Positions 19,116 through 28,700 of a stretch of DNA of 64,000 nucleotides are shown here, in pieces. The notes beneath the pieces are model-generated. The model made no database searches, was not told where the DNA came from, and saw only the letters and a program-made list of their open reading frames with translations. Every line of letters starts with the position of its first letter. Position 1 is the first letter of the stretch. The position numbers and the translations under genes are program-made. The DNA is from Pandoraea commovens (GTDB lineage Bacteria > Pseudomonadota > Gammaproteobacteria > Burkholderiales > Burkholderiaceae): contig NZ_CABPSA010000010.1 in the NCBI RefSeq assembly GCF_902459615.1, positions 1-64,000 of the forward strand. Reading direction: 5' to 3'.

Positions 19116-22100
19116 ATGGCAAGTGATGAACGAAATCGACAATCTAAGCCCCCGAAGCCGAAAGTGACGGCGCCGGGGCGGACGCGTGCCCAAACAACGA
19201 GCACCGCGCAAACCCATAACCCTAAAAAGCCGGGCAAAACGAACGAGCCGCGCGAGCCGCAGACGTCTGCGACGAACGTCACGCAGGGCGGCGGACGCAG
19301 TGCGCGCCAGCCGGGCGGACAAGGCGAACAGGGTGGCCGGGGCGACGCCTCGCGCCGCCTATCGCCCGCAGAGCGCGCGGCGCGTGACGCAGAGCGGCTT
19401 GCCGCCCGACAGGCCGCCGCCAACCGCGTGCCCGAGATCCAGTTCCCCGAAGCGCTGCCGGTCTCCGGCCGACGCGAGGAGATCGCGCGCGCCATTGCCG
19501 GCCATCAGGTCGTGATCGTCAGCGGGGAAACGGGCTCGGGGAAAACGACCCAGTTGCCCAAGATCTGCCTCGAACTCGGGCGTGGTCTGGGCGCAGGCGG
19601 CACCGGTCTCATCGGCCACACCCAGCCGCGACGGATTGCCGCATCGGCCACCGCGCGTCGCATTGCTGACGAACTGAACTCGCCGCTGGGCGAAATCGTC
19701 GGCTTCAAGGTCCGGTTCAACGACACGCTCTCCAACGGCGCGTCCGTCAAATTGATGACGGACGGGATTCTGCTCGCCGAGACGCAGACCGACCCGCTGT
19801 TGCGTGCGTACGACACCCTCATCATCGACGAGGCGCACGAACGCAGTCTGAACATCGACTTTCTGCTTGGCTACCTCAAGCAACTGCTGCCGCGTCGCCC
19901 GGATCTGAAGGTCATCATCACCTCGGCGACCATCGACGCCGACCGCTTCGCCCGCCACTTCGGCACAGGCGAGGGCGAGACGCTGCGTCCCGCACCGGTC
20001 ATCGAAGTGAGTGGCCGTCTGTACCCGGTGGAGGTGCGTTACCGCCCGATTCAGGACGATGTGCGCATTGCGAATGCCGAAGGCCGTGACGGCAGCCGCG
20101 CCAGCGCACGCGACCGTGAGCGCGATCTGATGGACGGCATCGTCGACGCGGTCGACGAGCTTTGCCGCGAAGGCTCGGGCGACGTGCTCGTCTTCCTGCC
20201 CGGCGAGCGAGAGATTCGCGAAGCGGCCGAGTCGCTGCGCAAGCACCATCCGCCGCACACCGAGATTCTGCCGCTGTTCGCGCGCCTGTCTGCGACCGAT
20301 CAGGAGCGTGTGTTCAAGCCGTCCAACGCGCGACGCATCGTGCTCGCGACCAACGTTGCGGAAACGTCGCTGACCGTGCCCGGCATCCGCTATGTGGTCG
20401 ATGCCGGTACGGCGCGTGTGAAGCGCTACTCGTACCGAAACAAGGTCGAGCAACTGCAGATCGAGTCGATCTCGCAGGCGGCGGCCAACCAGCGAGCAGG
20501 GCGATGCGGTCGTGTCGCCGACGGCATTTGCATCCGTCTCTATGACGAAACCGACTTCCAGTCCCGCGCACGCTTCACCGACCCGGAAATCCTGCGCTCG
20601 TCGCTGGCGGCGGTCATTCTGCGCATGCAGTCGCTGCGACTGGCCAAGGTCGAGGAATTCCCGTTCATCGAACCGCCGCCGGGACGCGCCATCGCCGACG
20701 GCTACCAACTGCTGAACGAACTGGGCGCGGTCGACGACACCAACCAGTTGACGCCGCTTGGGCGCGAACTGGCGCGCCTGCCGCTCGACCCGCGCGTGGG
20801 GCGCATGATCCTTGCCGCGCGCGATCAGCAGTCGCTGCGCGAGGTGCTGATCATCGCCAGCGGTCTGGCGGTGCAGGACCCGCGAGACCGGCCCATCGAA
20901 GCACAGGACGCCGCCGACAACGCGCACAAGAAGTTCGCCGACGAAAAGTCCGAGTTCCTGTCGTGGATCAAGATATGGAAGTGGTTCGAAGAGGCGATTG
21001 CGCACAAGAAGTCCAACCGGCTGCTGGCGCAAGCCTGTCGGGAAAACTTCCTGTCGCAGTTGCGTCTGCGCGAATGGCGCGACGTCCATAGCCAGTTGCT
21101 CACTGTGGTGCGCGAGCAGGGCTGGCGTCTGAACGAATCGGAAGCGACTTATGAGCAGGTGCATCTGGCGCTGCTCGCGGGTCTGCTCGGCAACATTGGC
21201 TGCAAGGCCGACGACGATCCGCATTTCCTCGGCGCGCACGGCATCAAGTTCCACATCTGGCCGGGCTCGTCGCTGGTAAAGAAGGCTGGACGCTGGGTGA
21301 TGGCAGGCGAACTGGTGGAGACGAGTCGTCTCTACGCGCGTTGCATTGCCCGCATCGAGCCCGAGTGGATCGAGCGTGTGGGCAAGCATCTGGTGAAGAC
21401 ATCGCTGTCCGACGCGCATTGGGAGAAGAAGCCCGCGCAGGTCACCGCTTACGAGCGCGGCACGTTGTACGGCCTGACGATTTACGCGCGGCGACGCATG
21501 AACTTCGGTCCGCGCGATCCGCGTCGCGCGCGGGAAATCTTCCTGCGAAGCGCGCTGGTGGAAGGCGAATGGGAGACGAAACTCCCGTTCTTCGCCCACA
21601 ACCGCAAGCTCATTGCGGATATCGAGCAGCTCGAACATAAGTCGCGCCGTCAGGACGTGCTCGTCGACGACGAACTGATCTACGCGTTCTACGACGCTCA
21701 CGTGCCCGCCGATTTGTACGACGGCGCGAGTTTCGAACATTGGTATCGGGAGACGGCTAAAGGCTCGCCCAAGCTGCTTTACCTCGTGCGCGACGATCTC
21801 ATGCGTCACGAGGCGGCGGGCGTCACCACCGACCTGTTCCCGAAGAAGACGGTCATCGCGGGCGTCGAAATGGCGCTCACGTACCACTTCGAGCCCGGCT
21901 CACCGCGCGACGGCGTGACGCTCGCTGTGCCGCTCTATGCGCTCAATCAGGTCGACGCACGCCGCTGCGAGTGGCTCGTGCCCGGCATGCTCAAGGAGAA
22001 GGCGCATCTGCTGATGAAGTCGCTGCCGCAGAAGTTGCGTCGCCATTTCGTACCGCTGCCGGAGTACGCGGCGGGTTTCCTCGACCGTGCGACGTTCGGT

Positions 22101-23330
22101 CAGGGCGCGCTGCTCGATGCGCTGATGGCCGACGCGCGCGAGCTGACCGGCGTCATGCTCAAGTCGAGCGACTTCAAGCTCGAAGTGCTCCCGGCGCACT
22201 TGTCGATGAACTTCAAGGTCATCGACGAACACGGCCGTCAACTCGGCATGGGGCGCAATCTGGCGCAACTGCGGGCCGAACTCGGCCAGCAGGCGCAACG
22301 CACGTTCCAGCAAATCGCAGCCAAGAGCGGCGCGACGCCCACGGGCAACGTGGCCGCCGAGCCGCAAGCGGGCGGCGTGTCGAAGGGTGGGCAGGCTTCC
22401 GAAGGGGGCAAGGCAGGCAAGGGCGGTGGCAAGTCGCAGGTGCCCGGTGCTGCACCGGCCGCCGCCGTCGAACCCGGCCGCTACGACAACCTCACGACCT
22501 GGAGCTTTGGCGAGTTGCCGGAGATGCTGGAAATTCGTCGGGGCGGGCAGACGCTGTTCGGCTACCCGGCGCTGGTCGACCGAGGGGATCATTGCGATCT
22601 CGAAGTGTTCGACGATCCGGACGAGGCGCAGCGCCAGCATCGCGCCGGGCTGCGACGTCTCTTCGCCATTCAGTTGCGCGAGCAGGTGAAGTATCTCGAG
22701 AAGAACATCCCCGGCTTGCAGCAGATGGCGATGCAGTACATGGGACTGGGGACGCAGGAAGAACTGCGCGACCAGATCGTCGATCTGTCGCTGGAGCGGG
22801 CCTGCCTGCAACTGCCGTGGCCGGGCGATAACGCGTCGTTCGTTGCGCGCAAGGATGAAGGGCGGGGCCGTCTGACGTTGCTCGCGCAGGAAATTGCCCG
22901 GCTCGCCGGACAGATCCTCACCGAGTACGCCGCGCTTCAGAAGAAGCTGACGCAGGCCAAGCCGTTCGCGCAGGCGCACGCCGACATGACGGCGCAATTG
23001 CAACGTCTGATCGGCAAGCGTTTTCTCATCGACACGCCGTATGCACAGTTGGCGCACTTCCCGCGTTATCTGAAGGCGATGGCGGGGCGCATCGACAAGC
23101 TCAAGGCCGATCCGACGCGCGACGCCCGCGCCATGAGCGAACTCGGGCCACTGCTTCAGAACTGGCAACGGGCGACGTCGCAACGCCGTGACTCGCACGA
23201 CGCGCGGCTCGACGAGTTCCGCTGGCTGCTCGAAGAGCTGCGGGTGTCGCTCTTCGCGCAGGAGTTGCGCACGCCCATGCCGGTGTCGGTCAAACGTCTG
23301 CACAAGGTCTGGGAAGCGTTACAGCGCTGA
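19116..23330 (+). CDS. hrpA: ATP-dependent RNA helicase HrpA
   Basis: A large DEAH-box helicase of 1,404 residues, near the usual length of about 1,300 for HrpA. The N-terminal 110 residues are basic and Gly/Arg-rich. Helicase motifs follow: GETGSGKTTQ (motif I, about 136), TQPRRIAA (Ia), DEAH in IIDEAHERS (motif II, about 238), SAT (III), NVAETSLTVPGI (V) and QRAGRCGR (VI). The C-terminal half is the HrpA-specific region with a Gly/Lys-rich insert at about 1,080-1,115. In other proteobacteria HrpA acts on mRNA processing and stalled ribosomes. ATG 19116 has no Shine-Dalgarno, consistent with the close promoter. A terminator follows at 23354. Confidence 0.95.
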   Translation: MASDERNRQSKPPKPKVTAPGRTRAQTTSTAQTHNPKKPGKTNEPREPQTSATNVTQGGGRSARQPGGQGEQGGRGDASRRLSPAERAARDAERLAARQAAANRVPEIQFPEALPVSGRREEIARAIAGHQVVIVSGETGSGKTTQLPKICLELGRGLGAGGTGLIGHTQPRRIAASATARRIADELNSPLGEIVGFKVRFNDTLSNGASVKLMTDGILLAETQTDPLLRAYDTLIIDEAHERSLNIDFLLGYLKQLLPRRPDLKVIITSATIDADRFARHFGTGEGETLRPAPVIEVSGRLYPVEVRYRPIQDDVRIANAEGRDGSRASARDRERDLMDGIVDAVDELCREGSGDVLVFLPGEREIREAAESLRKHHPPHTEILPLFARLSATDQERVFKPSNARRIVLATNVAETSLTVPGIRYVVDAGTARVKRYSYRNKVEQLQIESISQAAANQRAGRCGRVADGICIRLYDETDFQSRARFTDPEILRSSLAAVILRMQSLRLAKVEEFPFIEPPPGRAIADGYQLLNELGAVDDTNQLTPLGRELARLPLDPRVGRMILAARDQQSLREVLIIASGLAVQDPRDRPIEAQDAADNAHKKFADEKSEFLSWIKIWKWFEEAIAHKKSNRLLAQACRENFLSQLRLREWRDVHSQLLTVVREQGWRLNESEATYEQVHLALLAGLLGNIGCKADDDPHFLGAHGIKFHIWPGSSLVKKAGRWVMAGELVETSRLYARCIARIEPEWIERVGKHLVKTSLSDAHWEKKPAQVTAYERGTLYGLTIYARRRMNFGPRDPRRAREIFLRSALVEGEWETKLPFFAHNRKLIADIEQLEHKSRRQDVLVDDELIYAFYDAHVPADLYDGASFEHWYRETAKGSPKLLYLVRDDLMRHEAAGVTTDLFPKKTVIAGVEMALTYHFEPGSPRDGVTLAVPLYALNQVDARRCEWLVPGMLKEKAHLLMKSLPQKLRRHFVPLPEYAAGFLDRATFGQGALLDALMADARELTGVMLKSSDFKLEVLPAHLSMNFKVIDEHGRQLGMGRNLAQLRAELGQQAQRTFQQIAAKSGATPTGNVAAEPQAGGVSKGGQASEGGKAGKGGGKSQVPGAAPAAAVEPGRYDNLTTWSFGELPEMLEIRRGGQTLFGYPALVDRGDHCDLEVFDDPDEAQRQHRAGLRRLFAIQLREQVKYLEKNIPGLQQMAMQYMGLGTQEELRDQIVDLSLERACLQLPWPGDNASFVARKDEGRGRLTLLAQEIARLAGQILTEYAALQKKLTQAKPFAQAHADMTAQLQRLIGKRFLIDTPYAQLAHFPRYLKAMAGRIDKLKADPTRDARAMSELGPLLQNWQRATSQRRDSHDARLDEFRWLLEELRVSLFAQELRTPMPVSVKRLHKVWEALQR

Positions 23331-23353
23331 AGGCCGTGTGACCTGGGCATTCG

Positions 23354-23387
23354 ATGGCGTCCGGCAGTCTTGCCGGACGCCATTTTT
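23354..23387 (+). terminator. Rho-independent terminator after hrpA
   Basis: A perfect 13-bp stem ATGGCGTCCGGCA / TGCCGGACGCCAT with GTCT loop is followed by TTTT and G. Confidence 0.93.
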
Positions 23388-23547
23388 GTATCCAATCTTC
23401 GCGGCTGTTCGCGTAAGTTTGCGTTGTGTCATGAAGTGTTGGAATTGTGTTTCGCCTGATCAAAAAAGTCCGCAGGACGCGGGCTGGGAGGGCGTTCCCG
23501 GCCTACAATAGCGGGACTTTTCCGAGCGATTTTCGAGAGACTCCGTA

Positions 23548-24543
23548 ATGCGCAAACTTCTGATCGCTGCCAGTCTGGCGGCTTCCTTCGGTCTGGCGGC
23601 GCTGACCAGCCCCGCGCGGGCTGCGACGCCGACACCCGACAGCGTTGTGGTCGTGCTCAATTCGGCCGACGCGAGCGTCAGCCTGATCGACAAGGCCACG
23701 CAGAAGGTCATTCAGACGTTCCCCGTCGGCAAAGAGCCGCATCACCTGATGGCTACGCCGGACAACCAGTCGCTCATCGTCGCCAACTCGGTCGGCAACA
23801 ATCTCGTCTTCCTCGATCCGAAGACGGGGCAGATTCAGCGCAAGATCGAGAACATCGAAGATCCGTATCAGATCGGTTTTTCGCCGGACAAGAAGTGGTT
23901 CGTGGCGAACGCACTGCGTCTGGACCGGGTGGACGTCTATCGCTTCGACGGCAAGAACCTGAGCGTGGCGCAGCGCATTCCCATCAAGAAGATGCCGAGC
24001 CACCTGGTGTTCACGCAGGACAGCAAGCTCGTCTTCATTTCGTTGCAGGAATCGAACGAAGTCGCCGCCATCGATCTGGCGACCCAGAAGGTGATCTGGA
24101 AGATGAAGGTGGGTGATAGCCCGGCCGGTGTGTGGCTCACGCCGAGCGACAAGTATCTGCTCGTGGGCATGACCGGTGCGGACTACGCGGCCGTAGTCGA
24201 CTGGCGCAACCAGAAGGTCGTCAAGACGATTCCGACGGGTAAGGGTGCGCACAACTTCCGTTCGCTGGCCGATGGCAAGCACGTGCTGATCTCGAACCGC
24301 GTCTCCAGCACGATCAGCATCATCGATCAGGACTCGCTGACCAACGTCGGTAACATCACCGGGCTGCTGCCGGGACCGGACGATATGGAACTGACCGCCG
24401 ACAAGAAGCAACTGTGGGTGACGTTCCGCTGGGCGCGCAAGGTCGGCATCATCGATCTGGCGTCGCGCAAGCTGATCAACACCATTCCGGTCGGACGCTC
24501 CCCCCACGGGATCTATTTCTACGACCGCGCGCCGGTGCTGTAA
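23548..24543 (+). CDS. Periplasmic YncE-type beta-propeller (YVTN repeat) protein
   Basis: 331 residues with an N-terminal Sec signal peptide (about 1-25, cleavage after SPARA). The rest is a chain of beta-propeller blades in which motifs such as VVVLNSADASVSLID, LIVANSVGNNLVFLD, AAIDLATQKVIWKM and VGIIDLASRKLINT recur roughly every 40 residues, giving a seven-bladed propeller. YncE-like proteins are periplasmic, and DNA or metal ligands have been suggested for some. ATG 23548 has weak ribosome-binding bases. It is followed 76 bp later by a membrane protein gene on the same strand. Confidence 0.9.
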   Translation: MRKLLIAASLAASFGLAALTSPARAATPTPDSVVVVLNSADASVSLIDKATQKVIQTFPVGKEPHHLMATPDNQSLIVANSVGNNLVFLDPKTGQIQRKIENIEDPYQIGFSPDKKWFVANALRLDRVDVYRFDGKNLSVAQRIPIKKMPSHLVFTQDSKLVFISLQESNEVAAIDLATQKVIWKMKVGDSPAGVWLTPSDKYLLVGMTGADYAAVVDWRNQKVVKTIPTGKGAHNFRSLADGKHVLISNRVSSTISIIDQDSLTNVGNITGLLPGPDDMELTADKKQLWVTFRWARKVGIIDLASRKLINTIPVGRSPHGIYFYDRAPVL

Positions 24544-24619
24544 CATCAAGGCCTTACTTTCCAAGGCCTGACCGTCCGGGCGTCGCAAAGACCCCCGGAC
24601 CGGTTCGTACCGCACCTGC

Positions 24620-25546
24620 ATGAACGATATACTTCGCGCGCTTGGCCGCGCGCTCGTGAGTCTGCTGCATCCCCGCATGCTGTGGCTCACCGCAATGCCC
24701 TTCATCGTCTCCGGTCTTCTCTGGGGCGCCGTGATCTGGTTCGGATGGGAACCGTTCACCGATTTCCTTCGCGTCTGGCTCGAACAGTGGGAATTCACGC
24801 AGTGGATTTACCGCTTCTTCGGCTATTTCGGCGTCGACAGCGTGCGCATGGCGCTCGCGCCTTTCATTCTCGTTGCGCTGCTCGTCCCGCTGATAGTCGT
24901 CACCGCACTGCTGCTCATTGCCGGATGGTCGATGCCAGCCGTGTTGCGCCATCTCTCGCGGCGGCATTTCATTCATCTTGAGGCACGTCAGGGTGGCTCG
25001 TTCTGGGGCAGCCTCGGGCAATCGCTCGGCGCGACGCTCGTCTTCCTGATTGCGGCCCTCATCACGTTGCCGCTGTGGCTCGTGCCACCGTTCTTCGCCA
25101 TCGTCCCGCCGCTGCTGTGGGGTTGGCTCACGTACCGCGTCATGACGTACGACGCGCTGGCGTTTCACGCGAGTGCTGAGGAGCGGCGGCGATTGGTGCG
25201 CGAGAAGCGTCTGCCGTTGCTGGTGATCGGTGTGGCGACCGGGTTGCTCGGCTCGCTGCCGACGCTGTTGTGGGTCTCGTCCGTCGTCATGATCGTGCTG
25301 TTCCCGGTCATTGCGCTGCTCGCGATCTGGCTCTACGTGGTGATCTTCGTGTTCTCGGCGCTGTGGTTCGCCCACTATTGCCTGCGGGCGCTGTCGCGCA
25401 TGCGCGCTGAAGACGCGCACCGGGAACCGACCTTCGCCGCAACAGTACTGCCCGAGGCGGGGGCGCCACAGCCGGAGAGCGAGGATTTGCCTCCGCGACT
25501 ACAGGGGCCATCCGAGTCGCCGGGCTCGCCGAACGGTTCGCTCTGA
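24620..25546 (+). CDS. EI24/CysZ-like integral membrane protein
   Basis: 308 residues. Hydrophobic helices lie at about 20-42, 78-105, 132-165, 200-222 and 225-255, with the motif LPLWLVPPFFAIVPPLLWGWLTYRVMTYDALAFHAS split across helices and the loop. This is the arrangement of the EI24 domain family, which includes the sulfate transporter CysZ. The C-terminus is a soluble Pro/Glu/Ser-rich tail (about 265-308). Substrate is unknown; the sulfate-uptake genes at the right end of the window are 37 kb away, so context does not help. Confidence 0.88.
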   Translation: MNDILRALGRALVSLLHPRMLWLTAMPFIVSGLLWGAVIWFGWEPFTDFLRVWLEQWEFTQWIYRFFGYFGVDSVRMALAPFILVALLVPLIVVTALLLIAGWSMPAVLRHLSRRHFIHLEARQGGSFWGSLGQSLGATLVFLIAALITLPLWLVPPFFAIVPPLLWGWLTYRVMTYDALAFHASAEERRRLVREKRLPLLVIGVATGLLGSLPTLLWVSSVVMIVLFPVIALLAIWLYVVIFVFSALWFAHYCLRALSRMRAEDAHREPTFAATVLPEAGAPQPESEDLPPRLQGPSESPGSPNGSL

Positions 25547-25649
25547 AAGTGGCACAATCGTCACACTGCGCTGCCGCCGGGCAGCGCTGCACTATCACCC
25601 GGGGCACCCGGGGCCCCCACGGTCTGACGACAAGAGAAAAGGAAGCATC

Positions 25650-26489
25650 ATGGCGGTCGGCATCATCATCATCGGCGACGAGATTCTCTCGGGACGCCGT
25701 CACGACAAGCACCTGCCCAAGTTCATCGAATTGCTCGCCGAGCGCGGCATGCAGCTCGGCTGGGCGGAGTATGTGGGCGACGATCCGGCGCGTATTACCG
25801 CCACGCTGCGCCGTACGTTCGCGAGCGACGACGTCGTCTTCGTGACGGGCGGCATCGGCGCCACGCCGGACGATCACACGCGTCAATGCGCGGCGGCGGC
25901 GCTCAATGTGCCGCTGGTGCTCACGCCGGAAGCCGAGGCGCTGATCATGGAGCGCATCGCCGACACGAGCCCGGACGGTCGCGCCGATATGACGCAGGCC
26001 GACAATCGCCATCGTCTGAAGATGGGCGAATTTCCGGTCGGTGCGCGTGTGCTGCCCAATCCGTACAACAAGATTCCGGGGTTCTCCGTCGAGCAACACC
26101 ACTTCATGCCCGGGTTTCCGGTAATGGCGTGGCCGATGATGGCGTGGGCGCTCGACACGTATTACGCGGATCTGCATCACCTGACGAAACACACCGAACG
26201 CTCGGTGCTGGTGTTCGGTCTGGCCGAATCGACGCTCACGCCGCTCATGGAAGCCATCGAGGCCGAGTACGATGGCATCAAGGTGTTCAGCCTGCCGAGC
26301 GTGGGCGATGCCGAGCGCGGCGCGGTGTATGCGCGCCGCCACATCGATCTCGGCGTGAAGGGCGACCCGTCTCTGGTCGGCGCGGCTTTCGAGCGCCTGA
26401 TCGCCGGGGTGGAGGCGCTTGGTGGCGAGATCATCCATCCCGCCGAGGCGGTGGCGCTGCCGGAGGGCACGGTGCCGTCCGGCAAGTGA
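25650..26489 (+). CDS. Molybdopterin-binding (MoaB/Mog/CinA N-terminal-like) domain protein
   Basis: 279 residues. The N-terminal 170 or so form the MoCF-biosynthesis fold with IIIIGDEILSGRRHDKH and the signature VFVTGGIGATPDDHT, as in CinA and MoaB. The C-terminal 100 residues are not the CinA nicotinamide-nucleotide amidase domain, so this is a stand-alone family member often labelled competence/damage-inducible protein A. It may bind a nucleotide or pterin; its reaction is not established. A GAAAAGGAAG precedes ATG 25650. A terminator lies at 26533-26568. Confidence 0.88.
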   Translation: MAVGIIIIGDEILSGRRHDKHLPKFIELLAERGMQLGWAEYVGDDPARITATLRRTFASDDVVFVTGGIGATPDDHTRQCAAAALNVPLVLTPEAEALIMERIADTSPDGRADMTQADNRHRLKMGEFPVGARVLPNPYNKIPGFSVEQHHFMPGFPVMAWPMMAWALDTYYADLHHLTKHTERSVLVFGLAESTLTPLMEAIEAEYDGIKVFSLPSVGDAERGAVYARRHIDLGVKGDPSLVGAAFERLIAGVEALGGEIIHPAEAVALPEGTVPSGK

Positions 26490-26532
26490 TGGCGGTGCGC
26501 TGAGGGCGTCCGACGGACCCCTCATAAACGCC

Positions 26533-26568
26533 AAAACGGCGCTTGCCTATGCGGGCAAGCGCCGTTTT
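26533..26568. terminator. Bidirectional terminator between convergent genes
   Basis: AAAACGGCGCTTGCC / GGCAAGCGCCGTTTT with a 6-nt loop, with a T-rich stretch on the plus side and A-rich bases on the other, between stops at 26489 and 26595. Confidence 0.9.
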
Positions 26569-26594
26569 CGTTTGTGCGCCGCCCGGCGCTCGCG

Positions 26595-27611
26595 TCAGAA
26601 TCCGGCGAGCACCAGCTTGCCGATGGTGCGTCCGCCTTCGAGTTGCGCGTGGGCGCGACGCAGATTCGTGGCGTTGATCGGTCCGATCACCTGGCCGACC
26701 GTCGTGCGCAGCGTGCCCGCGTCCACCAGACGGGCGACTTCGGTCAGCAGCTTGTGCTGCGCAATCATGTCCGGCGTCTCGTACATGGCGCGCGTGAACA
26801 TGAATTCCCAAACGAACGTGGCGCTTTTGCTCTTGAGCAGACCGATTTCCAGCGGCCCGGCGTTCTCCACAATCGAGCAGATCTTGCCTTGCGGCGCGAC
26901 CGCTTCGGCCATCGCCGGGAAGTGCGTATCGGTGTCGTTCAGACACAGCACGAAGTCCACTTGCGGCAGGCCGATTGCTTTGAGCTGCGTCGGCATGTCT
27001 TGATAGTGGTCGATGACGTGTTGCGCGCCGAGCTGACGGCACCAGTCGGCCGATTCCGGGCGCGAGGCCGTGGCGACGACGGTGAGCTTGGCCAGACGTC
27101 GTGCGAGCTGAATGGCGATGGAACCCACGCCGCCTGCACCACCGACGATCAGAACCGACTTGCCTTCGTCGCTGCCATCGGGGGCCACGCCGAGGCGGTC
27201 GAACAGGGCTTCCCACGCGGTGATCGTTGTGAGCGGCAGGGCAGCGGCGTTCGCGAAGTCGAGCGACGCGGGCATATGGCCAGCGATCCGTTCGTCCACC
27301 AGATGGAACTCACTGTTCGCGCCGGGGCGCGTGATGCTGCCTGCGTAGTACACGGGGTCGCCAACCTTGAAGAGCGTGACGTCGGGGCCGACAGCTGCCA
27401 CGGTGCCTGCGGCGTCCCAGCCCAGCACGCGCGGACTCGCTTCGACCTTGTCCTTTGGTGCGCGCACCTTGGTGTCGACCGGATTCACGGAAATGGCTTC
27501 GACCTTGATTAGCAGATCGCGCCCGGCTGGCGTCGGCGTCGGCAGTTCAACGTCTTCAAGCGACTTCGGGTCGTCGATCGGCAGATATCGGGTCAATGCA
27601 ATGGCTTTCAT
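26595..27611 (-). CDS. Zinc-type alcohol dehydrogenase-like (MDR, quinone oxidoreductase-type) protein
   Basis: 338 residues of the medium-chain dehydrogenase superfamily. The GroES-like domain (about 1-130) contains ISVNPVDTKVR and GWDAAGTVAAVG, and the Rossmann domain contains VLIVGGAGGVGSIAIQLAR. The catalytic-zinc cysteine and the structural Cys cluster of true alcohol dehydrogenases are absent, so it is probably an NADPH-dependent quinone or enal reductase. AGGAG lies 7 nt before ATG 27611. The gene is divergent from a LysR regulator across 140 bp, which probably controls it. Confidence 0.92.
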   Translation of the reverse strand: MKAIALTRYLPIDDPKSLEDVELPTPTPAGRDLLIKVEAISVNPVDTKVRAPKDKVEASPRVLGWDAAGTVAAVGPDVTLFKVGDPVYYAGSITRPGANSEFHLVDERIAGHMPASLDFANAAALPLTTITAWEALFDRLGVAPDGSDEGKSVLIVGGAGGVGSIAIQLARRLAKLTVVATASRPESADWCRQLGAQHVIDHYQDMPTQLKAIGLPQVDFVLCLNDTDTHFPAMAEAVAPQGKICSIVENAGPLEIGLLKSKSATFVWEFMFTRAMYETPDMIAQHKLLTEVARLVDAGTLRTTVGQVIGPINATNLRRAHAQLEGGRTIGKLVLAGF

Positions 27612-27751
27612 CGTTTTCTCCTGAAAGTGGGGTGCAGCGCCTGCATGGGGTGACTTGGCGACGCACCGGATGCGATAGCGAGAGACTACGGCTAGTCGAT
27701 TGCTTTGATAATTCGGATAATGCGGAAAAGATTTTTTGGGAAATCCATCAA

Positions 27752-28672
27752 ATGGCATTGGACCTCGATACCGTAGCGTTGTTCGTTCGGGTTGCCGCCC
27801 TGGGGAATGTGTCGGCGGCGGGGCGCGAGCGTGGGCTGTCCCCGGCGACGGCGAGCACACGGCTCGTGCAACTCGAAGGCGTGCTGGGCGCCCGGCTGTT
27901 GCACCGTACGACACGGCGTGTGGCGTTGACGCAGGAGGGGGAGGTGTTCCTCGTGCAGGCGCAGACGTTGCTCGCGGCAGAGGCGCAAGCGTTGGCGAGC
28001 GTCGGGCAGGGATTCGCCGCGCCGCAGGGCCTGTTGCGGGTGTCGTGTTCGTCGTCGTTCGCGCGTCAGCATATTTCGCCCGCATTGCCCGAGTTTCTGG
28101 CTCGATATCCCGGTATTTCGCTGGATTTCCGATTGACGGACCGTGTCGTCGATCTGTTGGAGGAGGGCGTCGATATGGCGATTCGCGTTGGGGCATTGCG
28201 CGATTCGACGCTGATCGCGCGCAAGCTCGCGGCCAACCGGCGCACGCTGTGCGCGTCGCCCGCATATCTCGCGGCGCATGGCGCACCGAAGCATCCCGGC
28301 GATCTCGCGCAGCACGAGTGTCTGACGCTCGGCGACCAGCGCGACTGGCGGTTTGTGACGCCGGGCGGCCCGATGAGCGTGCGCGTGTCCGGGCGACTGG
28401 TGTCGGATAACGGCGAGGTGCTGCGCGACGCTGTGCTGGCGGGGTTGGGTATTGCGCTGAAGTCGACGTGGGACGTTGCGGCCCACTTGCAGCGCGGAGA
28501 GCTGGTGCCGGTGTTGCCTGCGTATCCGCTTGCGGAGGAGGTCGCGATCTGGGCCGTCTATCCGAGCCGGGTGTTCGTGCCGCCCAAGACACAGGCGATG
28601 ATCGAGTTCCTGCAGGCGCGCTTCAGCCCGGTGCCGTACTGGGAGGCGCAGTGGCCGACGGCGGTGGATTAA
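27752..28672 (+). CDS. LysR-family transcriptional regulator
   Basis: A 306-residue LysR protein. The start at ATG 27752 (MALDLDTVALFVRV) aligns with the family; the open frame upstream is not protein-like. The helix-turn-helix is NVSAAGRERGLSPATASTRL, followed by RLLHRTTRRVALTQEG, typical of the CrgA/AaeR-like group that controls oxidoreductases. Two GATAAT hexamers, 9 bp apart start to start at 27707 and 27716, lie in the divergent promoter region and could be part of its binding site. The likely target is the divergent oxidoreductase gene. Confidence 0.93.
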   Translation: MALDLDTVALFVRVAALGNVSAAGRERGLSPATASTRLVQLEGVLGARLLHRTTRRVALTQEGEVFLVQAQTLLAAEAQALASVGQGFAAPQGLLRVSCSSSFARQHISPALPEFLARYPGISLDFRLTDRVVDLLEEGVDMAIRVGALRDSTLIARKLAANRRTLCASPAYLAAHGAPKHPGDLAQHECLTLGDQRDWRFVTPGGPMSVRVSGRLVSDNGEVLRDAVLAGLGIALKSTWDVAAHLQRGELVPVLPAYPLAEEVAIWAVYPSRVFVPPKTQAMIEFLQARFSPVPYWEAQWPTAVD

Positions 28673-28700
28673 GGTCCGACGAAGGCTGATTCAGGCCCAC

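Noticed and set aside
25590-25620. Repeated CCGGGGCAC units as a regulatory repeat or CRISPR-like array
   Set aside because: Only two imperfect short units of G/C-rich sequence; no spacer pattern and no cas genes.
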